A program made the position numbers and the translations under genes. Shown here piece by piece: positions 34,989-42,547 of a stretch of 64,000 nucleotides of DNA; the stretch's first letter is position 1, and each line of letters opens with the position of its first letter. This DNA comes from Paenibacillus sp. RUD330. GTDB taxonomy: Bacteria; Bacillota; Bacilli; Paenibacillales; Paenibacillaceae. The notes beneath the pieces are model-generated. The model was not told the DNA's origin, did not search any database, and worked only from the letters and a program-made list of their open reading frames with translations. Where the stretch lies: assembly GCF_002243345.2 (NCBI RefSeq), contig NZ_CP022655.2, forward strand, positions 2,606,501 through 2,670,500, given 5' to 3'.

Positions 34989-35570
34989 ATGGCGAAAACA
35001 AAGGATATGGATGCTGCAGCCGAAAAGATTGAAAAGGAAGCCGAGCTTGCCAGAGACGATCTGAGCCGATATTCGTCCAGGCTGAACGGACTCGTAGCCG
35101 AGTTCGAACAGCGGATCCATTCCAAGGTGAACGAGGAATACGACAAGACGACCCGCTGGCCGGACAAGCTTGCGGACCGGATCGCGCAGTTCGGCGGGAG
35201 CTGGCGATTCATCGTCATCTTTTTTGCCGTGCTGGCCCTATGGATCGTAATCAACAGCCTGGCGCTGACAAAGGCGGTCCGCTTCGACGGTCCGCCCTTC
35301 ATCCTGCTCAATCTCGTGCTGTCGTTTCTGGCGGGCTTTCAGGCTCCGATCATCATGATGAGCCAGAACCGCCAAGCGGCCCGCGACAAGCGCGAGAGCA
35401 TGATCGATTATGCGATCAATTACAAGGCCGAGCTGGAAATCGACGATATGCAAGGGCATCTGCATCGCCTCGAGGCGGATTTTGCAAGCTTCCGCAGCGA
35501 AACGAAGAGGGATATGGAAGAGATCAAGGCTCTGCTGCGGTCGACTGACGCCAAAGGGAAAGCCGATTGA
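34989..35570 (+). CDS. DUF1003 membrane protein
   Basis: 193 residues. A charged N-terminal coil (about residues 1-60) is followed by two membrane helices, FIVIFFAVLALWIVINSLAL and FILLNLVLSFLAGFQAPIIM, joined by FDGPPF. The signature NRQAARDKRESMIDYAINYKAE leads into a C-terminal coiled coil. This arrangement defines DUF1003, whose function is unknown. The ATG at 34989 follows GGAGAG. Confidence 0.88.
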   Translation: MAKTKDMDAAAEKIEKEAELARDDLSRYSSRLNGLVAEFEQRIHSKVNEEYDKTTRWPDKLADRIAQFGGSWRFIVIFFAVLALWIVINSLALTKAVRFDGPPFILLNLVLSFLAGFQAPIIMMSQNRQAARDKRESMIDYAINYKAELEIDDMQGHLHRLEADFASFRSETKRDMEEIKALLRSTDAKGKAD

Positions 35571-35668
35571 GTGGTCGAGCCGCGAACCTAAAGGTTTAGT
35601 TTAATGGTGTAGATCATTAAGCCGATTAATTGTATGTTCCCGATGGTTGAGTCGGAATATTAATGTCA

Positions 35669-35839
35669 TTAACAAAGGTTGTAAAAGGAAAGAGAGCGCC
35701 GATCCGGCGCTCTCTTTTTCGTTGCTTGCGCACAGTCGATTGAGCCGGAGTTCTGTCCGAGCTTGCTGGATGTTTTCTCCGTTTCAAGCACGGAATGAAC
35801 GGCTTGCTTAGCGGTTTGAGTCCATCCCGGCTGCGGCAT
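35669..35839 (-). CDS. possible small protein (56 aa) opposite the DUF1003-nosD gap
   Basis: A 56-codon frame begins at the ATG at 35839 with AGGAGG at 6-7 nt, one of the best ribosome sites in the window. The product starts MPQPGWTQTAKQAVHSVLET and is polar. Its last third runs through a 13-bp hairpin (35689-35717), which either acts as a terminator on the other strand or shows that the 3' end is not coding. Family not recognised. Confidence 0.45.
   Translation of the reverse strand: MPQPGWTQTAKQAVHSVLETEKTSSKLGQNSGSIDCAQATKKRAPDRRSLSFYNLC
35689..35722 (+). terminator. hairpin with T-run between DUF1003 and nosD
   Basis: A perfect 13-bp stem (35689-35701 with 35705-35717) is followed by TTTTC on the + strand. 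It can end transcription from the DUF1003 gene before nosD. Confidence 0.7.
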
Positions 35840-35984
35840 GCCAATCCTCCTGCATTCGGTTCTTCCATCAAGCAAGTATGGATATCGAGACAGCCTGTCA
35901 CGGGATCGTCATTGCTCATAGCCCGAAAGAGTTATGTGCAAAATCTCCGTTTCTTTTATGATCATGGAAGGGGAGATACGGGCT

Positions 35985-37400
35985 TTGCACAGAGGGGGGA
36001 GTTTCCTGGCTATCCAGTTCAACCATGATTGCCGATTAGAAAGGCTCGTCAGACGAGCAGCCGTCCTGGCCGTATGCACGGCATGCTTGCCGGGAGCATG
36101 GGGGCATGCCGATTCGGCAGCGGCTTCCCCGCCAGAGATTGGAGCGGCTTCGCTTCAAAAAAGGCTGGATGCAGCCAAGCCGGGAGAAGCCGTAACACTG
36201 CCGCCCGGACAGTACGCGGAAGCGATCGTCATCTCGAAAAGACTGGTCGTACAAGCCGAAGGCGTGACCTTGACCGGATCGGGCGGGGATGCTCCTGTCG
36301 TGAAGCTGGCAGCGGAAGGAGCGGAACTGCACGGAATGGCCGTTGAAAAAGATGCTGCGGGCGAAGCTCCGGCCGTACTCATATCCGCCGACAGGGTCGT
36401 CGTGGATGGGCTTCGAATCAAGTCCCGCTCTTACGGCATCCAGCTTCGCAAATCCAGCGGATCCACCATCAGAGGCTCGGTCGTCGCTCCTACGGATGAT
36501 CTCAAGGGAAAATCGGCTCGCCAGACCGACAAGCGAAATGGAATCGACCTTTTTCAGTCCAACGCCAATCTCATTCAGGAAAATCGGGTGACCGGCATGT
36601 TCGACGGGATCTACATGGAGAGCAGCCATGACAATACCGTCCTGAGCAACGAGATCGACCACTCCCGGTACGGCATTCATTGCATGTATACCAACGGCAC
36701 GATCATGAGAAGCAACAGCGGCGAGTTCAATGTCACCGGCATCATGGCCATGATCGTGAAGGGAGCCGAGGTGGCCGACAACGTCTTCACTCGGCAGAAA
36801 GGCAGCGTCAACTCGCAAGGCATGCTGTTCTTCGATGTGCAGAATACCCGGGTCGCAGGCAACGAGCTGACGGGAAACCGCGTCGGGCTTTACATCGAGA
36901 TGTCCCGGAACAACGTATGGGAAGACAATGACGTTTCGTACAACTTCGTCGGCATTCAACTGCTGGACTCTCAGAGCAATCGGCTCGAGAACAACCGCTT
37001 CGTCTCGAATGTCATCGAAACGCAAGCGGATGGCAGCAAGGACAACGAGCTGCTCCATAATTATTGGGATGCCTTTCAAGGACTGGATCCCAGCGGCGAC
37101 GGGATCAGCGATATTCCGTACGTCATGAATCCTTTTTTTCAAAGGCTGACGAAAGGAATACCGGCTTATCAGATTTTTTTCCAGTCTCCGGGCATGAGGT
37201 TTCTGGAAAGTCTCTTCACTGCGGATGCAAAGCAATGGACGCAGGATCGCGAGCCTAGGATGGAGCCTTTCTTGTCATCATCCGCTTCAACCGATAGCCG
37301 GCCGAATCCATGGAGCGCAGCGGAGACGGGAATAGCCGGAGCGGCTCTGCTCGTGGCGGCACTAACGATCATTACACTAATGGGGGTCAAAAAATCATGA
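35985..37400 (+). CDS. nosD: NosD-like copper/nitrous oxide reductase maturation protein
   Basis: 471 residues. A signal peptide (AAVLAVCTACLPGAWGHA) leads to a right-handed beta-helix with repeated short motifs (NGIDLFQSNANLIQENRVTG, YGIHCMYTN). A C-terminal membrane helix follows (TGIAGAALLVAALTIITLMG). NosD acts outside the membrane with the NosFY ABC transporter in assembly of the copper-sulfur centre of NosZ. I place the start at TTG 35985, with GGGGAG 9 nt upstream. In-frame ATGs at 35934 and 35964 lack ribosome sites. The stop overlaps the nosL start (ATGA). Confidence 0.87.
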   Translation: MHRGGSFLAIQFNHDCRLERLVRRAAVLAVCTACLPGAWGHADSAAASPPEIGAASLQKRLDAAKPGEAVTLPPGQYAEAIVISKRLVVQAEGVTLTGSGGDAPVVKLAAEGAELHGMAVEKDAAGEAPAVLISADRVVVDGLRIKSRSYGIQLRKSSGSTIRGSVVAPTDDLKGKSARQTDKRNGIDLFQSNANLIQENRVTGMFDGIYMESSHDNTVLSNEIDHSRYGIHCMYTNGTIMRSNSGEFNVTGIMAMIVKGAEVADNVFTRQKGSVNSQGMLFFDVQNTRVAGNELTGNRVGLYIEMSRNNVWEDNDVSYNFVGIQLLDSQSNRLENNRFVSNVIETQADGSKDNELLHNYWDAFQGLDPSGDGISDIPYVMNPFFQRLTKGIPAYQIFFQSPGMRFLESLFTADAKQWTQDREPRMEPFLSSSASTDSRPNPWSAAETGIAGAALLVAALTIITLMGVKKS

Positions 37401-37966
37401 AAAAAATCACGCTCATGCTGTTCGTTTCCTTATTCACCATCCTGCTGGCTGCCGGTTGCGGCAAGCAAACCTATGAGCCGGTGCCGATCGACGAGACGGT
37501 GGACAAATGCGCCATTTGCAATATGCAGATCAAGGACGATGCTTTCGCCACTCAACTGACGACAACCGAGGGCAAGACATTCAAATTCGACGATATCGGC
37601 TGCATGAACGAGTGGAAGGAGAAAAACGCGGAGGCAAAGATCGGCGGCGAATACGTTCGTGATTACAATGACAAGGAATGGATTCCTTATGACCAAGCCG
37701 CTTATGTCTACGATGCCGATTTCAAGTCCCCTATGGCGTACGGGATCTACAGCTTCAAGGACAAGGCTTCAGCGGAAGCGTTCACGAAAGAACAAGGAAA
37801 AGGCCGGCTCATGACAGCCGCGGACCTGGCTTCGCATGAATGGACGCAGAATAAAGCGCAAATGGGCATGGATATGGGAGAAGGACACTCGCATGATGAA
37901 GGCGGTGAAATGGATATGGGCGCAAATGCGGGAGCTACTGCAAATATGGGCTCCGATTCCCATTAA
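37397..37966 (+). CDS. nosL: NosL-like copper-binding lipoprotein
   Basis: 189 residues. A lipoprotein signal ends at LLAAGCGK. The NosL core has CAICNMQIKDDAFATQL and FDDIGCMNEW, which hold the Cys and Met residues used for Cu(I) binding. The C-terminus is an unusual Met/His/Gly-rich tail (MGMDMGEGHSHDEGG and further Met-Gly repeats), also suited to copper. NosL delivers copper to NosZ in known systems. It overlaps nosD by 4 nt and precedes nosY by 3 bp. Confidence 0.92.
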   Translation: MKKITLMLFVSLFTILLAAGCGKQTYEPVPIDETVDKCAICNMQIKDDAFATQLTTTEGKTFKFDDIGCMNEWKEKNAEAKIGGEYVRDYNDKEWIPYDQAAYVYDADFKSPMAYGIYSFKDKASAEAFTKEQGKGRLMTAADLASHEWTQNKAQMGMDMGEGHSHDEGGEMDMGANAGATANMGSDSH

Positions 37967-37969
37967 GCG

Positions 37970-38788
37970 ATGAATATGCTGCATATTGCGCGAAGGGAAA
38001 TCAAGCTCGGCTTCCGCAACCCTTGGGCCTACTCTTTTCTAGCGCTGTTCACCCTGTTCACCCTCGTCCTGCTGCTGATTCATTCGAGCAGCTCGATATC
38101 CGGCTACACAAGCACGACCGGTTCCATGTTAAGCCTGATCTTGTATCTGCTGCCTCTCATGACGCTGCTGATCGGCTCCTTTTCCCTGACGGCGGAAAAA
38201 GAGGAAGGGAGCTGGCAGCTGCTTTCCACCTACCCTCTGCGAACATGGTCGTTCATCCTGGGCAAATATGCCGGGCTCGCCATTGTTCTGATGACGGTCG
38301 CCGCCTTCGCGTACGGCGTGAGCGGAGTAGCCGGAGCGCTTGCAGGAGGAGGCTTCCAGCTCCGAACCTTGCTGCTGTTCCTTGTATTTTCCGTCCTTCT
38401 GATTCTGCTCTTCCTGGCCGTCGCTCTCCTGATCGGGACTGCGGCCCGCAACCGCTGGCAAGCGCTCACTTACGGTGTCGCCTTCTGGTTCTTCACCGTC
38501 ATCGGCTGGCCGGCGCTGCTGATTGCGGGACTTGGGTTCGTTCCCTATCTGTGGATCAAGCCGGCGTTGATCTTTCTGACGTTTCTCAATCCGGCCGAGC
38601 TGGTGCGATTATTCGTCGTGGTGAAGCTTGGCGGCGGTTCTATCCTTGGTCCGGATTATTACAAATGGGTAGACGTCATGAGCGAGCCGCTGGGAGCCAT
38701 CCTTTTTGCCGCCGTATGCCTGCTCTGGATCGTGGCGGCGTCCGGAGTCTCGGCCTGGGCTTGGGAAAGGGGGCGTTCCCGTGGATGA
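37970..38788 (+). CDS. nosY: NosY-like ABC transporter permease
   Basis: 272-residue protein with six hydrophobic helices. N-terminal IARREIKLGFRNPWAY is typical of NosY-type ABC-2 permeases. It pairs with NosF and NosD. The nosF gene overlaps its last 8 nt. No independent ribosome site is obvious, so translation is likely coupled to nosL. Confidence 0.88.
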   Translation: MNMLHIARREIKLGFRNPWAYSFLALFTLFTLVLLLIHSSSSISGYTSTTGSMLSLILYLLPLMTLLIGSFSLTAEKEEGSWQLLSTYPLRTWSFILGKYAGLAIVLMTVAAFAYGVSGVAGALAGGGFQLRTLLLFLVFSVLLILLFLAVALLIGTAARNRWQALTYGVAFWFFTVIGWPALLIAGLGFVPYLWIKPALIFLTFLNPAELVRLFVVVKLGGGSILGPDYYKWVDVMSEPLGAILFAAVCLLWIVAASGVSAWAWERGRSRG

Positions 38789-39497
38789 ACCTGTTCTTAG
38801 AATCGAGGGAGCCGGCAAAACGATCAAAGGCCAGACGATCCTTCGTCCTGTGTCCTTGTCTTTGCAAAGAGGTGACGTCTATGCCCTTTGCGGCGGCAAC
38901 GGAGCGGGCAAAAGCACGCTGCTGCGCATGGTGATGGGCATCCTCCAGCCGACGGCCGGGGAGATCGAAGTGAACGGCCTGAGCTGGAAGGACAATCGCC
39001 GGTCTTACGCCGAACAGATGGGCTATATGCCGGACGACTATTCTTTTGCCAGAGGGCTGACGGCTTGGGAAACGCTGAGCTTCTGGGCTTCGCTGCGGGG
39101 GCTGTCCCGCGGGAGGACCGAGGAGGTGCTGGAAGAAGTCGGCTTGACGGGAGTGAGGAACAAGCAGGTCACCTCTTTTTCCAAAGGCATGCGCCAACGG
39201 CTTCTGTTCGCCCAGGCGCTGCTGTCGCGCCCGTCCTTGCTCGTGCTGGATGAACCGACCAACGGCCTCGATCCTTACTGGATGGATGCTTTTGTGGAGC
39301 TGGTGAAGAGGGCCGCCGCGGATGGCCATGCCGTGATTTACTCGACTCATCAGCTGCCTGTAGCCGAGGCCTCCGCGAATTACGTCCTGTTCCTGCAGGA
39401 AGGATCGGCCGTCAAGCAGGGCGCTGTTTCATCCTTTTTGGAGGAGTACGGACCAGGCGGGCTGCATGCAGCGTTCAGCGATACGCGTCGCGGATAA
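38781..39497 (+). CDS. nosF: NosF-like ABC transporter ATP-binding protein
   Basis: 238 residues. Walker A is CGGNGAGKSTLLRM near residue 37, the signature is SFSKGMRQRL, and Walker B is LLVLDEPTNGLDP with the switch His in YSTHQLP. The start is GTG 38781, overlapping nosY. It is the motor of the NosDFY complex. Confidence 0.9.
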   Translation: MDEPVLRIEGAGKTIKGQTILRPVSLSLQRGDVYALCGGNGAGKSTLLRMVMGILQPTAGEIEVNGLSWKDNRRSYAEQMGYMPDDYSFARGLTAWETLSFWASLRGLSRGRTEEVLEEVGLTGVRNKQVTSFSKGMRQRLLFAQALLSRPSLLVLDEPTNGLDPYWMDAFVELVKRAAADGHAVIYSTHQLPVAEASANYVLFLQEGSAVKQGAVSSFLEEYGPGGLHAAFSDTRRG

Positions 39498-39506
39498 GGA
39501 GGATTT

Positions 39507-40058
39507 ATGAACAGAGGCCGCTTCCGTTTCGATCGAAGGCCAATAATCTTGCTGACTTTGCTTTTTCTGGCTGCGGCTCTCCTTGCGACCGTCGCCACGA
39601 TCGCCGACCACCGGCCGCAAGGGACGGGCGCTTCGGTCAAAGAAGGCTCGGCGGCTCCGGATATCGGGGTCAAGTCTCTGACCGGGGACAGCATTCATTT
39701 ATCCGACTACCGCGGCCGAGCGGTGCTCGTCCACTTTTGGGCCAGCTGGTGCGTTCCTTGCGTCACGGAGCTGCCCTTGATCAGCGAAGCAGCCCGCTCG
39801 GCTCTGGCTGGAAACACGACGGCCGTTCTGGCCGTCAATGCAGGGGAAAGCCGCGGAACGATTCATGAATTTCTGGATGCCAATCATATCGACATGCCCG
39901 TATTCGTGGATATAACGGGGGAAGCGGTCAGCGCCTTTCGGGCGAAGGCGCTTCCGACTTCCATTCTGATCTCTCCGGAAGGAAAGATCGTCCGCATTGT
40001 CCAAGGACAATTTCAAAGTGTCGCGGACATTGAGAAATCCCTTGCTGAGGCATTATGA
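39507..40058 (+). CDS. membrane-anchored thioredoxin-like protein (TlpA/ResA type)
   Basis: 183 residues. An N-terminal membrane anchor (PIILLTLLFLAAALLATVA) is followed by a thioredoxin fold with active site WASWCVPC near residue 85 and the cis-Pro region ALPTSILIS. It acts outside the membrane as a thiol reductant. Such proteins reduce apocytochrome or copper-site cysteines. It lies 9 bp after nosF and closes the operon, so a role in keeping NosL or cytochrome cysteines reduced is likely. AAGGAGG precedes the ATG. Confidence 0.88.
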   Translation: MNRGRFRFDRRPIILLTLLFLAAALLATVATIADHRPQGTGASVKEGSAAPDIGVKSLTGDSIHLSDYRGRAVLVHFWASWCVPCVTELPLISEAARSALAGNTTAVLAVNAGESRGTIHEFLDANHIDMPVFVDITGEAVSAFRAKALPTSILISPEGKIVRIVQGQFQSVADIEKSLAEAL

Positions 40059-40065
40059 ATACCGA

Positions 40066-40097
40066 AAAACCCGCTTCGATCGAAGCGGGTTTTTTTA
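40066..40097 (+). terminator. intrinsic terminator of the nos operon
   Basis: A self-complementary stem centred at 40080/40081 (AACCCGCTTCGA paired with its complement) is followed by TTTTTTT. Confidence 0.9.
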
Positions 40098-40144
40098 TCG
40101 TATCCATTTTCTAGCCGCAATGAATGCTTGAGATTGCTGCCCGG

Positions 40145-40188
40145 TGACTCCAAAGAGTCATGTTCTTTTCATCCCGCTGCTGCACAAT
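40145..40188 (+). promoter_or_regulatory. operator TGACTC-N4-GAGTCA and -10 of the NarL-type gene
   Basis: TGACTCCAAAGAGTCA (40145-40160) is a perfect 6-4-6 inverted repeat. CACAAT at 40183-40188 is a fair -10. Centre-to-centre distance is 33 bp, which puts the operator at about -41.5. There is no good -35, as expected for an activator-dependent promoter. The same layout occurs upstream of the PepSY operon. Confidence 0.65.
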
Positions 40189-40224
40189 GGGGGAACAAGG
40201 ACAAAGAAGCAGGTGAAGAAGACG

Positions 40225-40902
40225 ATGGAAACAAGAGTAAAGGTGCTTGTCGTGGATGACCACTCCATGGCGCGCGAAGGCGTTCGAGAGCTTTTAAAGG
40301 AAGATTCCGCTTTTGTCATCGTGGGAGAAGCTTCAAGCGGGAAGGAAGGCTTGGAGCTGGTCAGGCTGCTGCAGCCGGACTTGATTCTGATGGATATCCG
40401 CATGGCTGGAATGGACGGCCTGGAGACGACAAAACGGATCAAGATGGTCTACCCCTGGATCAAGATCGTGATGATGACCGTTTCGGATGATATATCCGAT
40501 CTGTTCGAGGCAGTAAAAAAAGGGGCGCAGGGATACCTGCTCAAAAACCTGCAACCCGGAACCTGGCTGAGCTATCTAAGAGCGATCGTATCCGATGAAA
40601 CCCCCATGTCCAAAGAGCTCGCTTCCATGGTCTTAAAGGAATTTCAAGCCTATCCTGCCGATTATTCCGCCGTGTCGCCTTTAACGAACAGGGAACGTGA
40701 AATTCTTTCCTGCGTGGCCAAAGGGCTGATCAATAAAAAGATTGCGGAGGAGCTGACGATCTCCGAGCATACCGTCAAAAATCACTTGAAGAACATCCTG
40801 GCCAAGCTTCAGCTCGCCAATCGGGTCCAGCTGACGCGGTATGCTTACGAGCAAGGTCTTATAGACCGCGACGTCCTGCCGCCGGATCGTCATCGGTTCT
40901 AG
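40225..40902 (+). CDS. NarL/FixJ-type response regulator
   Basis: 225 residues. The receiver has the full active site: VVDDHSMAREG (acidic pair), LILMDIRMAGMDG (phospho-acceptor Asp near residue 57), the Thr in MMTVSDD and the Lys in GYLLKNLQ. The C-terminal LuxR-type helix-turn-helix is LTNREREILSCVAKGLINKK and EHTVKNHLKNILAKL. No histidine kinase gene is in the window. I start at ATG 40225 (AGGTGAAG upstream). It may bind the shared TGACTC repeat, but that repeat is not a typical NarL heptamer pair. Confidence 0.88.
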   Translation: METRVKVLVVDDHSMAREGVRELLKEDSAFVIVGEASSGKEGLELVRLLQPDLILMDIRMAGMDGLETTKRIKMVYPWIKIVMMTVSDDISDLFEAVKKGAQGYLLKNLQPGTWLSYLRAIVSDETPMSKELASMVLKEFQAYPADYSAVSPLTNREREILSCVAKGLINKKIAEELTISEHTVKNHLKNILAKLQLANRVQLTRYAYEQGLIDRDVLPPDRHRF

Positions 40903-40916
40903 CCTGGGCATGCCGG

Positions 40917-41639
40917 TCACCGCTGAAGTCTCTCGATCAACCGGTACCCTTCTCCGCGAACCGTCTGGATCCATTTCGAAGATCCCGGCAGGGCTTCTTC
41001 CAGCTTGGCCCTTAAATTCATGATGTGGGTATCGATCGTCCTGGCATGAATAGATGGACTCCGCAAGTTTTTTCGAAAAGCGGAAGAGCGTGTGCGGATC
41101 AAGAGCTCGTTTCTGGAAAGCACTTGATTCGGACAGTTTCTCAGGCAGGAGAGGAGCTCGAACTCCATGGGCGCCAGTACGACCGGCTTATTGTGAATCC
41201 AACAGATCAGGTGAGCCGGATCAAGCTTCAGTAAATAGGGTCGTCTCGACTTATGGAGGGGAGAAAGCACGGCAAAGGATCGGTACACAAGGGCATTCAC
41301 CCGCAGGACAAGCTCCTTTTCGCTGATCGGCCAGCTGATGCAATCATCCGCGCCATTCTCGAACGCCTGGATAGAAGACGATTTCTGCTCCTCGGCTCGG
41401 AGCAGAATAAAAGAAGCTTCTGTTTGCTTTTTAACTTCGCAGCAGATCGTGCAGCCGTCAATATCCTTAAGATTGGATTCGGCGAGGACGACATCGTAAG
41501 GCTCCTGAAGTGCTTGGAGAAGTCCGCCTGCTCCGTCCCCTTCGACGCGAACCGTCCAGTTCGCCTTCAAGCCGCTGCGCATGACTTGATTGCGAACGGA
41601 AGGCTTCTCGCTGATGACCAGAATGCTTGGCCGCTTCAT
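40917..41639 (-). CDS. OmpR-type winged-helix response regulator with degenerate receiver
   Basis: 240 residues. The C-terminal DNA-binding domain is normal (LAPMEFELLSCLRNCPNQVL, then the recognition helix region ARTIDTHIMNLRAKL and GEGYRLI). The receiver lacks the usual catalytic residues: the acidic pair is replaced (LVISEKPSV), the phospho-acceptor position reads Glu (DVVLAESNL), and the conserved Lys before Pro is Trp (CISWPISEK). It therefore probably does not accept phosphate. Last gene of the PepSY operon, 9 bp after the cytochrome gene, with AGGGGGA before the ATG. Confidence 0.87.
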   Translation of the reverse strand: MKRPSILVISEKPSVRNQVMRSGLKANWTVRVEGDGAGGLLQALQEPYDVVLAESNLKDIDGCTICCEVKKQTEASFILLRAEEQKSSSIQAFENGADDCISWPISEKELVLRVNALVYRSFAVLSPLHKSRRPYLLKLDPAHLICWIHNKPVVLAPMEFELLSCLRNCPNQVLSRNELLIRTRSSAFRKNLRSPSIHARTIDTHIMNLRAKLEEALPGSSKWIQTVRGEGYRLIERLQR

Positions 41640-41648
41640 GGCATCCCC

Positions 41649-42005
41649 CTACTTCTGTTCAGACAGCCATAGAGTGAGGTTGACGATATCGTTCTCCTCC
41701 AGCTTGGATTTGAAGCCGGGCATGCCGCCGCCTCCTTGACTGATCTGCCGGTATAGCTGCTCTTTGCTCCAGCTGCTTCCGATCGTCTTCAGGGAAGGCC
41801 CCATGCCTCCTTGGAGATTGCCTCCATGGCATGGAAGGCAGCTGGACTTGTAGATGGTTGCCGCAGCTGCCGCATCTGCGGGCGTGCTCGAAAATGCCGC
41901 GTTGTCCTGGACTGCCGTCCGCTGCGGTTCAGGCAGGCGGAACGAGAGCAAATAGACAGCCAGGACAGCCGCTAGAAGAAGGACAATCCCCATGAACCAT
42001 TTCAT
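41649..42005 (-). CDS. membrane-anchored c-type cytochrome
   Basis: 118 residues. One N-terminal membrane helix (FMGIVLLLAAVLAVYLLSF) anchors a class I cytochrome domain outside the membrane. The haem site is CLPCHGG near residue 57 and the distal Met ligand is in GGGGMPGF. It resembles Bacillus CccA/CccB-type small cytochromes. The context suggests electron transfer for the redox block. AAGGAG precedes the ATG. Confidence 0.9.
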   Translation of the reverse strand: MKWFMGIVLLLAAVLAVYLLSFRLPEPQRTAVQDNAAFSSTPADAAAAATIYKSSCLPCHGGNLQGGMGPSLKTIGSSWSKEQLYRQISQGGGGMPGFKSKLEENDIVNLTLWLSEQK

Positions 42006-42049
42006 GATTTAGTTCGCTCCTTCCATGACCTCGTTCTGAATTCTTTCTG

Positions 42050-42535
42050 TCAGTGATGATGCCCGCCGGCAGCAGGGGTGGAGGGGGCATCGTTTTCTTG
42101 CTTTTCAAGCTCGGTCAAATGCTTGGAGGCCTGTGCGCCGATCGCAAAGCGCTTTGCCGGCATAATCTCATATTCCGCTGATATACCGCTGAATTTCACC
42201 CTGTAAACCCCTTCCTTATCGAAAGCAGGTGAAGCCGTATACAAACCCGGAGAGGACATCACGCCCGGAACGGTGAGAGGAGGGGAGGAGCCGTCCTCCG
42301 GCCAGAATTGGAACTGGGCTTTGTAAAAGCCTTCGTACGGCTTGCCGTTTTCTTCGACCTGGATGGAAAACGTCTTGTCCATGCCCAGCTTCAGGTCAGT
42401 AGGCACTTTCATATCCACGCTAAGATAAGGAATAAAGCCGTTGGCATCTCGTCCGGACATATCGGCCGTGCAGCCGCTGAACAGGAGGGAACTCGCCGCG
42501 ATCATCATTCCAGCTATGCGTTTTTTTCTTTTCAA
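42050..42535 (-). CDS. YtkA-like lipoprotein
   Basis: 161 residues. The lipoprotein signal ends in LLFSGC (Cys near residue 22). The mature part resembles the YtkA-like/FixH beta-sandwich domain (VEENGKPYEGFYKAQFQFW, SPGLYTASPAFDKEGVYRV). The last three residues are His, possibly a metal contact. The start is TTG 42535 with AGGAGG 8 nt upstream, 12 bp after the PepSY gene. Such proteins often accompany copper or oxidase genes. Confidence 0.8.
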   Translation of the reverse strand: MKRKKRIAGMMIAASSLLFSGCTADMSGRDANGFIPYLSVDMKVPTDLKLGMDKTFSIQVEENGKPYEGFYKAQFQFWPEDGSSPPLTVPGVMSSPGLYTASPAFDKEGVYRVKFSGISAEYEIMPAKRFAIGAQASKHLTELEKQENDAPSTPAAGGHHH

Positions 42536-42547
42536 CTGCGATTCCTC

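Noticed and set aside
35896-35911. A third TGAC-type inverted repeat upstream of nosD
   Set aside because: On the minus strand TGACGATCCCGTGACA matches poorly in one arm, and no -10 lies 33 bp away. It does not support adding nosD to the shared regulon.
35934-35984. nosD truncated at its 5' end
   Set aside because: In-frame ATGs at 35934 and 35964 lack ribosome sites, which suggested truncation. TTG 35985 has GGGGAG at 9 nt and precedes a full signal peptide, so the gene is intact.
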